From Leptospira perolatii (GTDB lineage: Bacteria > Spirochaetota > Leptospiria > Leptospirales > Leptospiraceae): a DNA stretch of 64,000 bases. Below are positions 24,995 through 33,263 of this stretch, piece by piece. The stretch's first letter is position 1. Every line of letters starts with the position of its first letter. The stretch spans positions 186,001 to 250,000 of the forward strand of contig NZ_NPDZ01000002.1 of assembly GCF_002811875.1 (NCBI RefSeq), written 5' to 3'. Both the position numbers and the translations under genes were made by a program. The notes under the pieces were generated by a model that worked only from the letters and a program-made list of their open reading frames with translations, was not told the origin of the DNA and made no database searches.

Positions 24995-26026
24995 ATGAAG
25001 AAGGATACCATTGCTATAATTCTGAATTTTTTTCTATATCCTATCGGATATTATTATCTCAAAGCAGAAGTTCGATTTTGGATATTCTTTGTGGTCGCAC
25101 TGATTTCTTCCACAGTAGCTGCGATCCTAAATTATTTATGTTTCTCTTTCGCGGATGCAAGAGTTGCTTTGGGTGTCTTGGTCTTGTTCGGATTGTCACT
25201 AAGATCTGTAATTGCAGTTGATACTTTATTGTTAAGTCACCGAAAGTTTATTCCAAGTTCAAGAGCATACTTTCGATGGCCACATGTCTTATGGTTTGGC
25301 CCTCTCGCAATATTTCTATTTTCCGTATTATCCGTTCCAATTGAGAAGGTCCAGAACCATTTCTCGACTGCAAAATTCATTTTGAGTTCCAGTATGGAGC
25401 CGAACTTTTTGATAAACGACTATATTTTCCTGACTCAGATACAAGATACGATTCGTCGAGGCGATGTAGTAAGTTTCGAATATGTCGAAAATGGACGAAC
25501 AAAAGCTTGGATTAGTCGTGTTGTTGCAATTCCGGGGGATACAGTTGAAGTCAAAGAAGGAGAGATTCGTAAGGATGGAGTAACTATCACTGAAGTTACT
25601 GTGAATGGAAAGGCACTCGAGCACAATCTAAGTTCGAATATTTCCTGGCATATAGACACTTGTCCGCAAAATACAATATGTTCGGAACTTGAATTTCAGG
25701 AAGAAAACGCAGGACGCAAATATCAAATCCTTGAGACAAATAAAATTTTTTTTCCGATTTTACCTCGCATCAAATTAGGACCGGACGAGTATTATCTACT
25801 TGGTGATAATCGGGACAACTCAAGAGACTCACGTTTTATAGGTACTGTGAATCGAAAAGACATCAATGGTCGGTATCTATATACTTACTTTTCTGAGTCT
25901 TGTCCTCCGACTAAAATGGGAGATCCTTGCGAAGTCTCAAGAAGTCCAGCCTGTTTATGGAACAATCGGTCTTATTTTCTTCAGTGCAAAATTCGCACCG
26001 AAAGAATCGGCATCGTAGTACAGTAA
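24995..26026 (+). CDS. lepB: Signal peptidase I-like protein with replaced catalytic lysine
   Basis: This belongs to the S26 signal peptidase I family. The nucleophile box SSSMEPNFLINDYIF (Ser133) and the final box LLGDNRDNSRDSRFIG are intact. The box that normally reads YIKRxxGLPGD instead reads WISRVVAIPGD, so Ser174 stands where the general-base lysine should be. The N-terminal third has three to four membrane segments, more than the two of E. coli LepB. At 343 residues it has a Cys-containing insert (DTCPQNTICSEL) and a C-terminal tail with SESCPPTKMGDPCEVSRSPACLW. It may be an inactive or specialised paralogue. Confidence 0.8.
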   Translation: MKKDTIAIILNFFLYPIGYYYLKAEVRFWIFFVVALISSTVAAILNYLCFSFADARVALGVLVLFGLSLRSVIAVDTLLLSHRKFIPSSRAYFRWPHVLWFGPLAIFLFSVLSVPIEKVQNHFSTAKFILSSSMEPNFLINDYIFLTQIQDTIRRGDVVSFEYVENGRTKAWISRVVAIPGDTVEVKEGEIRKDGVTITEVTVNGKALEHNLSSNISWHIDTCPQNTICSELEFQEENAGRKYQILETNKIFFPILPRIKLGPDEYYLLGDNRDNSRDSRFIGTVNRKDINGRYLYTYFSESCPPTKMGDPCEVSRSPACLWNNRSYFLQCKIRTERIGIVVQ

Positions 26027-26071
26027 GGTTAAACAGTACCGGCTTCTGTTCTAAGAAGAAGCATACTGATT

Positions 26072-26104
26072 TTTCCCGTTCCAAAAGATGAAAGGAACGG
26101 GAAA
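26072..26104. terminator. Bidirectional hairpin between convergent genes
   Basis: TTTCCCGTTCC (26072-26082) pairs perfectly with GGAACGGGAAA (26094-26104) around an 11-base loop. It lies between the convergent signal-peptidase and DUF1761 genes. Short A/T tracts at the stem ends could act as U-tracts in both directions. Confidence 0.55.
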
Positions 26105-26162
26105 GATAAGTATGAAGAGTAAATCATTACTTCGATAAACTTTCCATTTTTATAAAGTAACT

Positions 26163-26579
26163 CTAACTTGCGATAATCGCTCCCATGATTGTCATCACAA
26201 CTAAGGAACATCCGGCTTCGAATAACCAGAGTGCGGTCTTTCTGCCCATCCAAATGACTTCGATCGAAGTGGAAGTTACCAAGAATCCGACCCAGAGCCA
26301 AATTGCGCAGACCACTCCCTTCCAAATCCCTTCTCCAAATAAGTAAGGAGAGGAGGAGGCGAATAGATAGATTACCGCTAATACGAAGGCTGTTGTGAAA
26401 TTGGCCACGAAGGTCCAAAGCAATTGGGGGATCATATCGCTGAGTTTTTCGTTCCCTGTCGGCGTGATATTTGCCAGCTTCATCCAGAGTTTTCCGAGCA
26501 ATGGTCCGTGAAACAAGAAGCCTAGAACAAAAGCCGTAACCGCGGCTATCGTTATTGTAATTAAATTGATTGGTAGCAT
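26163..26579 (-). CDS. DUF1761-family membrane protein
   Basis: The 138-residue protein has four membrane segments and the DUF1761 pattern: INLITITIAAVTAFVLGFLFHGPLLGKLWMKLA, then LLWTFVANFTTAFVLAVIYLF and KGVVCAIWLWVGFLVTSTSIEVIWMGRKTALWLFEAG. Function is unknown. I chose ATG 26579 (MLPINLI), which has GAGAGAG in front, over the upstream 26606. It is divergent from the TetR gene, with an operator-like palindrome between, so TetR probably controls it. Confidence 0.85.
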   Translation of the reverse strand: MLPINLITITIAAVTAFVLGFLFHGPLLGKLWMKLANITPTGNEKLSDMIPQLLWTFVANFTTAFVLAVIYLFASSSPYLFGEGIWKGVVCAIWLWVGFLVTSTSIEVIWMGRKTALWLFEAGCSLVVMTIMGAIIAS

Positions 26580-26643
26580 ACTAATCTCTCTCCATAAGAT
26601 TTTCAACTCAAGATTCGGAAGAATCTGAGTCGCGAATGAATTT

Positions 26644-26661
26644 ACATACTATTTGGTATGT
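26644..26661. promoter_or_regulatory. Candidate TetR operator
   Basis: ACATAC (26644-26649), TATTTG, GTATGT (26656-26661) form an 18-bp inverted repeat with perfect 6-bp arms. The position, 65 bp upstream of the DUF1761 start and 138 bp before tetR, and the shape (ATAC..GTAT) fit a TetR-family dimer site. Confidence 0.5.
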
Positions 26662-26739
26662 TGTAAACAAAATTTTTCCTCCGTTAATTTTTTGTTGCAT
26701 CAAAGTCAGAATCGGTTTGTTGTTGAATTGAAAAGATAT

Positions 26740-26802
26740 GACGAGGTTCTAAGGCCACTCATATTGAATCGATGGATTAAGTCTCTCGAAGAATCGGAAT
26801 GA
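26740..26802 (+). pseudogene. Remnant of a TetR-family gene (partial duplication)
   Basis: These bases encode DEVLRPLILNRWIKSLEESE followed by TGA, which matches DEVLKPLILNRWIKPLNEYE inside the intact TetR protein (DNA 26997-27056); 50 of 60 bases agree by my count. The stop codon overlaps the ATG of the intact gene. It is either debris of a tandem tetR paralogue or a local partial duplication. Upstream of it the frame stays open to at least 26701 but the similarity stops. Confidence 0.7.
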
Positions 26803-27416
26803 AAAAAGTAGCGCCTAAAAGAAAAAGAAATCTGGAGGCTACTCGAAGCCAAATTCTCGGGGTAGCGTTCGAGAATTTTTTCAAACAAGGCTTTCAGGGC
26901 ACCAGCATGGACGATCTCGTGATGAGCACTCAGTTGACCAAGGGGGCTTTTTATCATCAGTTTCCGACAAAACTTGTCCTCGGATACGCAGTGGTAGACG
27001 AGGTCCTAAAGCCGCTCATCTTGAATCGATGGATCAAGCCTCTCAATGAATATGAAGATGTTCTAAAAGGGATACTGAACCTTATGCAAAATAATATAGG
27101 CGATACTCCCCCGGAGATCCTGAAGTTCGGATGTCCTTTGAACAATCTAGTTCAGGAAATGTCTCCCGTGGATAAGGGCTTTAAGACCCGTCTTCAGTCC
27201 GCTCTGTCATTGTGGATAGAGGAGCTCGAAAAACATCTGATTCGGGCAAAAAAATCGGGATATATCAAAAAAGAAATCAATACGAATGAAGCGGCTAGCT
27301 TTATTGTAATGGCGCACGAAGGTTTTTACGGTTTGATCAAGGGCGTAGGGAATCCAAAACTTTTCGGAATTCTGTTTCGATCTATGAAGAGATACTTTGA
27401 CTCGATTGCAAGCTGA
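26799..27416 (+). CDS. TetR-family transcriptional regulator
   Basis: The 205-residue protein has a TetR N-terminal helix-turn-helix: RSQILGVAFENFFKQGFQGTSMDDLVMSTQLTKGAFYHQFPTKLVLGYAVVDEVLKP. Helix 3 reads TKGAFYHQF, which is typical. The C-terminal ligand-binding domain resembles the TetR_C type with GCPLNNLVQEMSP. It probably represses the divergent DUF1761 gene and possibly itself. The inducer is unknown. No strong Shine-Dalgarno is seen. Confidence 0.9.
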   Translation: MKKVAPKRKRNLEATRSQILGVAFENFFKQGFQGTSMDDLVMSTQLTKGAFYHQFPTKLVLGYAVVDEVLKPLILNRWIKPLNEYEDVLKGILNLMQNNIGDTPPEILKFGCPLNNLVQEMSPVDKGFKTRLQSALSLWIEELEKHLIRAKKSGYIKKEINTNEAASFIVMAHEGFYGLIKGVGNPKLFGILFRSMKRYFDSIAS

Positions 27417-27529
27417 GGTTTATATCATACTACTGAGTAATTGCCTTTCTTTCGTTAAATTTAGCTTCGGTCACTACAGAACACAGGGAAGAAAACCCAA
27501 AGCAAATTGAGAACCGATGCCGAATTCAT

Positions 27530-27542
27530 AGTATCAGATACT
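27530..27542. repeat. 13-bp palindrome
   Basis: AGTATCAGATACT is symmetric about the central A. It lies in the spacer between tetR and the convergent acyltransferase gene, 15 bp beyond the end of the latter. The arm GTATC recalls the ATAC/GTAT arms of the candidate TetR operator, but it is not in a promoter position. Confidence 0.25.
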
Positions 27543-27556
27543 GCTATGCTATAAAT

Positions 27557-29599
27557 TCAGAAATTTGCCGGCATTCGATCCACAGTCTTTAATAGCAGTG
27601 GCTGGGATAATATGCTCGCCTCAACGCTTGGATGCGAAAATTCGTCTCTGTAAAGAACCGTTCCATCTTCCTTGTAAAATTTGCAAGTGTCGGAAGCGCA
27701 AAATACATCAAAAATATCTAATACAAAAAAATTCGAATTTTCTTTTTCGAGTTTTAGCAGTAGATCGTGGTAATTTTTTCTGCGTTCTAAGGTGGCTTCC
27801 CTGGAGTAATAAATGCAAGGAGAATTACCGAATATATTCCACCATTGCGGCATAGCGATGTCTGGGTTGCAATTTGCTTCCCGTGTTAAAGGAATTCCAC
27901 TTTGGTATATTACAAAAAGACCACGTTCCGACATTTTCTTTATCAAGTTAGATAATCCGTTCTCCAATCTCTGCAAATTTTTTTTTGTAGCTTCAGTTGA
28001 TGCCTTAGGAGAAAAAGGTGCACCATCGTTGATCATAATAATTGCATCGCCAGGGCGCAGCTTATCGACTAATTCAGGAAATACTGTATTCCAATAATAC
28101 TGGTTTGCTTGTTCCCATTGTCCCTTGTTGTTTATCTCTGGAATCGGTGCCGCCCCCCAGGAAGAGGTGATCATCGCAGCGCCTTTTCCTTCCGATTCCA
28201 AAATTTTAAACATAGGCATTTCTGCGGCACTGAAAGAATTCCCAATGACCAGAAACCTTCGCTTTGCTTTGTAGAAATCTCCAAAAGTACAATTTTCGGG
28301 GGAAATCTTTTTTCCTACATCATCGTTGGAGGATAAAACGCATTGTTTTGCGTTCCAGATATATTGCTTATGAGTTTCATTTTCTTCTAATGTTTCCACT
28401 CCTTTCTTTTTTAACGAGACAACTGAACCAGTATATAAAAAGCCTTTTTTATATACTGGAACTCCAATGAACAGAATGGAGAGGGAAATAATAAGCGCGG
28501 TGCCGAAGGCATAAGAAATCGGGCCAATTTTTATTGCATTACTGAATTTTAATGTAGGCCAGTCGGAGCGACGCAATGGACGTTCTATATACTTATAAGA
28601 GAGTGTTGCCAGGATTAGGATAAGTAGCAACTGAAAAGGAATGGACCACCAGTGGATTCCTATGGTCCAGCGACTAGCGGAGAGAATGCTCCAGTGCCAT
28701 AGGTAAAGAGAATAAGATATGATGCCTAAAAAAGCAAAAGTTCTGAGAGTTAGTATTTTATAAATTACTGAATTATGCCGTACGGTAAATAGAATAATCG
28801 TGGTTAGGCTCACGACCGCAAAGGTGATCAGTCCCTGGTATCTGTCTAGTCCGCTTACGAATAAGAACGCGATCAAAAAAAGGAATGCAATGTCAGCTGT
28901 GTATGCAAATATCTTGGAATTGTAATTGGGGGATCTCTCGAGTTTCTTCAAACCAACCAATGCGATCGATCCGAATGAGATTTCCCAAAATCGAGCAGGC
29001 ATAAAGTAAAAGGCTGCCACAGGAGCAGCTGCGGAAAGTTTGCTATATAGATAAAGGGAAAATACTGTTAAAGAAGATAGGATGAGTAAGAATCTCCTTT
29101 CTCCGGCGACGCTTTTGTTCAAAAGACCGCCGGTCCAAAATAGAAATGGGAAAAGAAAATAGAACTGTTCCTCCACTCCGAGAGACCACGTATGGGTAAA
29201 AGAGTTCAGCTCAGCTATGGTGCTGAAATAATTTGCGGCCTGCTTTAGCAAATACAAATTAGAAAGCCCGAAAAGTGCCGCGACGCCGGTCCGTAAGGAG
29301 AAATAGGAGCTACTCGCTTCAGGTGATGAAAACAAAAATGTTAACAGAGCAGTAGTGGCCACGCAAAGAAATAAGGCGGGGGCTAACCGCTTTACTCTCC
29401 TGGTCCAAAATCCTAGGATAAATTTTCGAAAAGTTCCGTGCTCTCTTTCTAGGAGAGATTGGGTGATTACAAATCCGGAGATCGCATAGAAAATGTCTAC
29501 GCCCAAATGCCCGTTAGGTGCAAAGTTTTTATCAAAGTGATTTAGGATTACGGATGCGACTGCGACGGCGCGCAAGCCATCAAGTTCTTTGCGATGCAT
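27557..29599 (-). CDS. OafA/YrhL-type acyltransferase with C-terminal SGNH domain
   Basis: This is a 680-residue membrane O-acyltransferase. Residues 1-370 form the acyltransferase-3 domain: LDGLRAVAVASVILNHFDKNFAPNGHLGVDIFYAISGFVITQSLL with the catalytic-type His, about ten membrane segments, and HTWSLGVEEQFYFLFPFLFW. Residues 410-680 look like a periplasmic SGNH hydrolase-like domain: RRFLVIGNSFSAAE at the nucleophile position (usually GDSH) and DEFSHPS at the Asp-His position. Such proteins acetylate LPS O-antigen or peptidoglycan. It stands alone. Confidence 0.88.
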   Translation of the reverse strand: MHRKELDGLRAVAVASVILNHFDKNFAPNGHLGVDIFYAISGFVITQSLLEREHGTFRKFILGFWTRRVKRLAPALFLCVATTALLTFLFSSPEASSSYFSLRTGVAALFGLSNLYLLKQAANYFSTIAELNSFTHTWSLGVEEQFYFLFPFLFWTGGLLNKSVAGERRFLLILSSLTVFSLYLYSKLSAAAPVAAFYFMPARFWEISFGSIALVGLKKLERSPNYNSKIFAYTADIAFLFLIAFLFVSGLDRYQGLITFAVVSLTTIILFTVRHNSVIYKILTLRTFAFLGIISYSLYLWHWSILSASRWTIGIHWWSIPFQLLLILILATLSYKYIERPLRRSDWPTLKFSNAIKIGPISYAFGTALIISLSILFIGVPVYKKGFLYTGSVVSLKKKGVETLEENETHKQYIWNAKQCVLSSNDDVGKKISPENCTFGDFYKAKRRFLVIGNSFSAAEMPMFKILESEGKGAAMITSSWGAAPIPEINNKGQWEQANQYYWNTVFPELVDKLRPGDAIIMINDGAPFSPKASTEATKKNLQRLENGLSNLIKKMSERGLFVIYQSGIPLTREANCNPDIAMPQWWNIFGNSPCIYYSREATLERRKNYHDLLLKLEKENSNFFVLDIFDVFCASDTCKFYKEDGTVLYRDEFSHPSVEASILSQPLLLKTVDRMPANF

Positions 29600-29734
29600 A
29601 TTAAATCGTGATGGTCCTTTTTAGGATCTGTTTTCAGAATTTAAACCAAGACGATTCTCCGCGATTACTATTTCAAAAGTACTGCCTAATTTTACGGAAT
29701 CCGAGGCGTTAGGGCTACGCTCAGGACAGAGTTC

Positions 29735-29769
29735 TGACGCGGGTCATTTTGAATCTGTAACCCGCATCA
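29735..29769 (-). terminator. Hairpin after the STAS operon
   Basis: TGACGCGGGT (29735-29744) pairs with ACCCGCATCA (29760-29769) with one mismatch and a 15-base loop, 39 bp past the last gene of the partner-switching operon. There is no strong U-run, so termination may be factor-assisted. A second weak palindrome, TCAGGAC-AGA-GTTCTGA, lies beside it. Confidence 0.35.
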
Positions 29770-29807
29770 GTCAATTTTGGGGGTCTGTATTTTCCCTTTG
29801 TTCAATC

Positions 29808-30116
29808 TTAAACAATATCGAAATGCTTTTCCAGGGAAGCCAACCGTAGAATAGTCAAAACGTCCGGTTTTAATTTTGTGAGTTGAAAGTTCATTTTATG
29901 GTTCTTTACTTTTCTTTGGAGTTGCGCAAGAAAACCGACCCCAGAAGAGTCTATGTAAGGTACTGATTCCATATTTAGAATGATGCCGGCACAAACCTTT
30001 TCTGCTTCAATCATCGGATACAAAGAATTTCTCAAATCCGAAACATTATACAAATTGATTTCTCCTTCGATTCCGATGCACTTTGATGTTCCACTGATTT
30101 CTGATTTTATTTCCAT
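29808..30116 (-). CDS. STAS-domain anti-sigma factor antagonist
   Basis: The 102-residue protein is a single STAS domain of the SpoIIAA/RsbV type: ISGTSKCIGIEGEINLYNVSDLRNSLYPMI, then the phosphorylation loop VPYIDSSGVGFLAQL (Ser57/Ser58) and FQLTKLKPDVLTILRLASLEKHFDI. In partner switching, the unphosphorylated form binds a GHKL kinase/anti-sigma and frees its target; a PP2C phosphatase resets it. The likely partners are encoded upstream in the same operon. Confidence 0.92.
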   Translation of the reverse strand: MEIKSEISGTSKCIGIEGEINLYNVSDLRNSLYPMIEAEKVCAGIILNMESVPYIDSSGVGFLAQLQRKVKNHKMNFQLTKLKPDVLTILRLASLEKHFDIV

Positions 30117-30149
30117 AAACCTTTCCTTTATTAATATAGTTTAATAATA

Positions 30150-30764
30150 TTACATATGTTCTGAAGAAATCCTTAGTCTAAAAACGCACCGATCTTCGTG
30201 GGCAGTAAAGGAGAGTGAATCGGTTGGGATTTTTATTTTTTGCATAATTTGAAGTAGCATTAGCAAGCCAATTCCGGCTCCTTCAGCTTCATGATTCTTG
30301 CCCAATAGATTTTTAGCATATTGACTAGCCATTTCTCCTTCCAGCAGTGCGGTTACTCTTTTGAATTCGCTTTCGTGCATTTTAGCGAATGTAGTCGCTT
30401 CGATAAGCAGTCCTTCGGGTGAAGAATTAATTTCTAACAAAACCGGAGGGTTTTTAAAGTTTGTGTATCGATCAGATTGAAAAATTAAGCCTTTTGAATA
30501 TTCCGATTTAAAAAGTTTGAGACCTGCTTCGTAGTCGTCGGATAGGGATAAATTTTTTTCCTGGAAAAAGATTCTTTTGTGTATCGCCTTTAGCCCGTTT
30601 AGCGAGAATTCGATGAGTGAAGTTTTGATGAGCGAATAACTAGGCGAACCAGAAAACAATCTCTCGGCGTCCAGTAGCAAAGTATCCAAATCTCTCGGTG
30701 TGCAAATCGGATAGGCTTTCCTTTGAATTAAAACATCTGTTTTAGGGAATATTTCTTCTCCCAC
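30150..30764 (-). CDS. Degenerate GHKL ATPase-like protein, probable RsbW/SpoIIAB-type partner
   Basis: The 204-residue protein has a recognisable GHKL skeleton: SLIEFSLNGLKAIHKRIFF at the N-box position (E..xN..KA), a PVLLEINSSPEGLLIEATTFA sheet, and EGAGIGLLMLLQIM at the G2 box. The usual DxGxG box is not obvious and the family match is weak. Sandwiched before a STAS gene and below a SpoIIE phosphatase gene, it is best read as the switch protein that binds or phosphorylates the STAS partner. Kinase activity cannot be assumed. Confidence 0.6.
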   Translation of the reverse strand: MGEEIFPKTDVLIQRKAYPICTPRDLDTLLLDAERLFSGSPSYSLIKTSLIEFSLNGLKAIHKRIFFQEKNLSLSDDYEAGLKLFKSEYSKGLIFQSDRYTNFKNPPVLLEINSSPEGLLIEATTFAKMHESEFKRVTALLEGEMASQYAKNLLGKNHEAEGAGIGLLMLLQIMQKIKIPTDSLSFTAHEDRCVFRLRISSEHM

Positions 30765-30774
30765 TTTGTGCTCC

Positions 30775-31788
30775 TTAAAAATTATATGATACTGATATCT
30801 CGTAGTATGTATTATACCGGTTTGACGCGAAGGTCTGTGGCACTGCTTTGACGCCTACCTTTACTCCGTCTTTTGATCTGAAAATATCGAAGGAATTATA
30901 AAGATAGAGTATTAACAAAGTGCCGGCGAAGGCATTGTTTTCTCTCTTGTGCATTTCAAATTCAGAATAATCGTTTTTGTTAAACACATACAACTTGTCT
31001 CCGTAAGGGTAGACTGTTAATTCGCTTTGAGCTTTATCCTTGGCTGCTCTGGCTTGAGCGTATTCATATGCTGTTCCGGCGGCTAACAAGCCGAATAGAC
31101 TGAACATGAATCTGCTTTTTAGTTTTTGATTTTGTCTTCCTTGATAAAGACCGGGTATCAGCAGATCGTAGAAACGAAAGCGACTCGGAGTCGCCTCGGA
31201 ATATTCGATTTCTTCCTGACTGGAATAGCTTCCTTTGACTATCTGGTTTTCCGGGATCCAGGATTGTTTTCCGTCCTCCGATTCTACATGGAAAGATTTA
31301 TTGGATATTTCTAATATAGTTCCTGCTAGCGGCTTTGGATCCGTAGTGAAGAATTTTAGTTTAGAACCGACCTGAATGATGTGGGAGATCGATTGGGATT
31401 TGTTCTTTTTGAATTCCAGATATTTTACGTTTTCAAGCTTGAGCTGATCCAGCTTTGTTGCATTTGCTCCTCTGAAGGTGTAAATCGAGTCTTTTGTGAT
31501 CAAATGTAAATACAGATCGCATTTTTGTCCGGGTTCGTTCGTCTTTTCCAGGCAGATCGGAATTCCTGAATATCCTACTCTTACATGCTTGATGGAATCG
31601 ATCGGTAGCTTGCGCATTCCAGAGGCGGTTTTTACATAGATATAGGTGCTCGTCTCTTTTTCAATCGAGCCTTCGACAATCTGGCCGTTACTCAATGTAA
31701 TCCTATCTGGAGATATATTCGATGCGTAGAGCAGGACGAAAAGAATTGCAAGTTTGCCTCCGACAGTTTTCCCAAGAATATGCTGCAT
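30775..31788 (-). CDS. Exported protein of unknown function with Sm-like N-terminal motif
   Basis: I do not recognise a named family. The 337-residue protein has a signal-type N-terminus (GKLAILFVLLYAS). Then comes DRITLSNGQIVEGSIEKETSTYIYVKTASGMRKLPIDSIKHVRVG, a five-strand pattern also seen in the protein encoded next to it. A second copy-like stretch is SKLKFFTTDPKPLAGTILEISNKSFHVESEDGKQSWIPENQIV. A hydrophobic segment (about 228-245) and a C-terminal strand ending in YYEISVSYNF, aromatic-terminated, suggest an envelope location. It lies 2 bp from the neighbouring gene. Confidence 0.65.
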   Translation of the reverse strand: MQHILGKTVGGKLAILFVLLYASNISPDRITLSNGQIVEGSIEKETSTYIYVKTASGMRKLPIDSIKHVRVGYSGIPICLEKTNEPGQKCDLYLHLITKDSIYTFRGANATKLDQLKLENVKYLEFKKNKSQSISHIIQVGSKLKFFTTDPKPLAGTILEISNKSFHVESEDGKQSWIPENQIVKGSYSSQEEIEYSEATPSRFRFYDLLIPGLYQGRQNQKLKSRFMFSLFGLLAAGTAYEYAQARAAKDKAQSELTVYPYGDKLYVFNKNDYSEFEMHKRENNAFAGTLLILYLYNSFDIFRSKDGVKVGVKAVPQTFASNRYNTYYEISVSYNF

Positions 31789-31790
31789 TA

Positions 31791-33263
31791 TTAATGTAAG
31801 ATCGCGGACTTCAGGTCTTCAGTTTTGAATCTTAGCTCCTTTTCTTCGGTCTTAACGATTAAACTATCATTCTCTCTGGCGATCGAGATTACTCCGGAAA
31901 CCTGTTCGTTCTTGATCGATAAATCCATTCGATGTGCTTCTGAAGAAGGAGGGGAATCGATCGTGACGGAAGTAACGACGGAATAGGGAATGCTTACATC
32001 GAATCTTGAATTGTTAATGGATAGTTCAGAGCCGTGGACGCTGAATGATACTCCTCGTATATTTCTTCCGTCGGATAACTTGACTACGATTCTGGCGGTT
32101 TCTTCTGGCTTGATAACTTTTGGAGCAGGTGCTTTCTCTTCCAAAAGTGCAGGTGCGAATTCTTTTATCTGTTTGTTTAGTGATAGAGCTTCTTCCGCAT
32201 ATTTCTTGTTATCTGGAGACTCTAACCATCTCTTGATGTTTTGTACAACAACGGGCGACTGCTGTAGCGCTGCTCCTGCTTTTGAAATCTCTAAGATTTC
32301 CTTATCATTCAATTTGAGTGCGTTTTCCTCTGCGGTCTTTGTGATCTCAGCTCCTCCTCCATAGATCGCTCCGATTAACATAAGTCGTCGGTTCGATTCT
32401 TTGGCGATGGCAAGATTCCTTCTTTGAGACGCTAATTTGCTATATTCCAATACTGCAGACTTCAGATCGCCGAGCTTCTCTGTTGACCTGGTTTTCATAT
32501 AAGAATCTTCCACGCTCAGCGGGCCAAGAATATTGAATTTATCTAAAGCGAGTGCATACTGTCCTGAAAGGTAAAGAGCTCTTGCTTTTTCTAGTTCGCT
32601 GCTACTAGAAGAGTTGATTTCCTCTTGTTGCCTGGATGATTCTCGGAGCACGCTAATTAAAATGGAGGCGCTCTCTGCAAAATGAGTTCCGGGTTGTCTG
32701 CGAAGTATTTCTTCTAATTTCTGAATTGCTTTAGGTTGGTCTCCGAGGAGCGCGATGCAGTAAGCATTATGCAAGTAGACAAAAGAGAGGTCGTCGCCTC
32801 CGCTACCGGAAAATTCCTCTTCGAGCTCGGAATATTTTTCCGAAGCGATTTTACAAAGTTGGTTCTTTTCCATGAGAAAAGCGAATTGAAGCTTAACGAT
32901 CCTTCTATGATCTTCTGATAGCTTCAAGAATGACTTGAGCGAAAGTTTTCTGACTAAATTAACAATTCCTAATCCGATCGTTTCGTTTATTCCGAGCTTG
33001 GCATCCGATCCTAGTATATCGCTATTCAGTACTCTGGATTCCATGGCACTCGTATAGATTTCCTGAGTGATATCCTGTTGGCTTCCTAGCATTTGTCTAA
33101 ATTTGTGCTTTAGAACTTCCGAGGAGAATTCATAATTCATAATTTGTGATTTCGTAAGTTGAACACGGAGTTCTAGCATCTTGATGCTTAGAATCGCTTC
33201 CGCGATAAGTATAAAGAATACCGAAAGTACGAAGATCGCTAATATTAGAAAGTTACGATTCAT
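31791..33263 (-). CDS. Membrane-anchored TPR-like protein of unknown function
   Basis: Starting at ATG 33263, the 490-residue product has an N-terminal membrane anchor (NFLILAIFVLSVFFILIAEAIL), a long helical region with TPR-like pairs (LAFLMEKNQLCKIASEKYSEL, SELEKARALYLSGQYALALDKFNIL, LKSAVLEYSKLAS), and a C-terminal small beta domain (VKLSDGRNIRGVSFSVHGSELSINNSRFDVSIPYSVVTSVTI). The last resembles the Sm-like motif of the next gene. The ATG lies inside the end of the phosphatase gene (11-bp overlap). It probably acts as periplasmic sensor or scaffold of the partner-switching system; this is inferred from context. Confidence 0.65.
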   Translation of the reverse strand: MNRNFLILAIFVLSVFFILIAEAILSIKMLELRVQLTKSQIMNYEFSSEVLKHKFRQMLGSQQDITQEIYTSAMESRVLNSDILGSDAKLGINETIGLGIVNLVRKLSLKSFLKLSEDHRRIVKLQFAFLMEKNQLCKIASEKYSELEEEFSGSGGDDLSFVYLHNAYCIALLGDQPKAIQKLEEILRRQPGTHFAESASILISVLRESSRQQEEINSSSSSELEKARALYLSGQYALALDKFNILGPLSVEDSYMKTRSTEKLGDLKSAVLEYSKLASQRRNLAIAKESNRRLMLIGAIYGGGAEITKTAEENALKLNDKEILEISKAGAALQQSPVVVQNIKRWLESPDNKKYAEEALSLNKQIKEFAPALLEEKAPAPKVIKPEETARIVVKLSDGRNIRGVSFSVHGSELSINNSRFDVSIPYSVVTSVTIDSPPSSEAHRMDLSIKNEQVSGVISIARENDSLIVKTEEKELRFKTEDLKSAILH

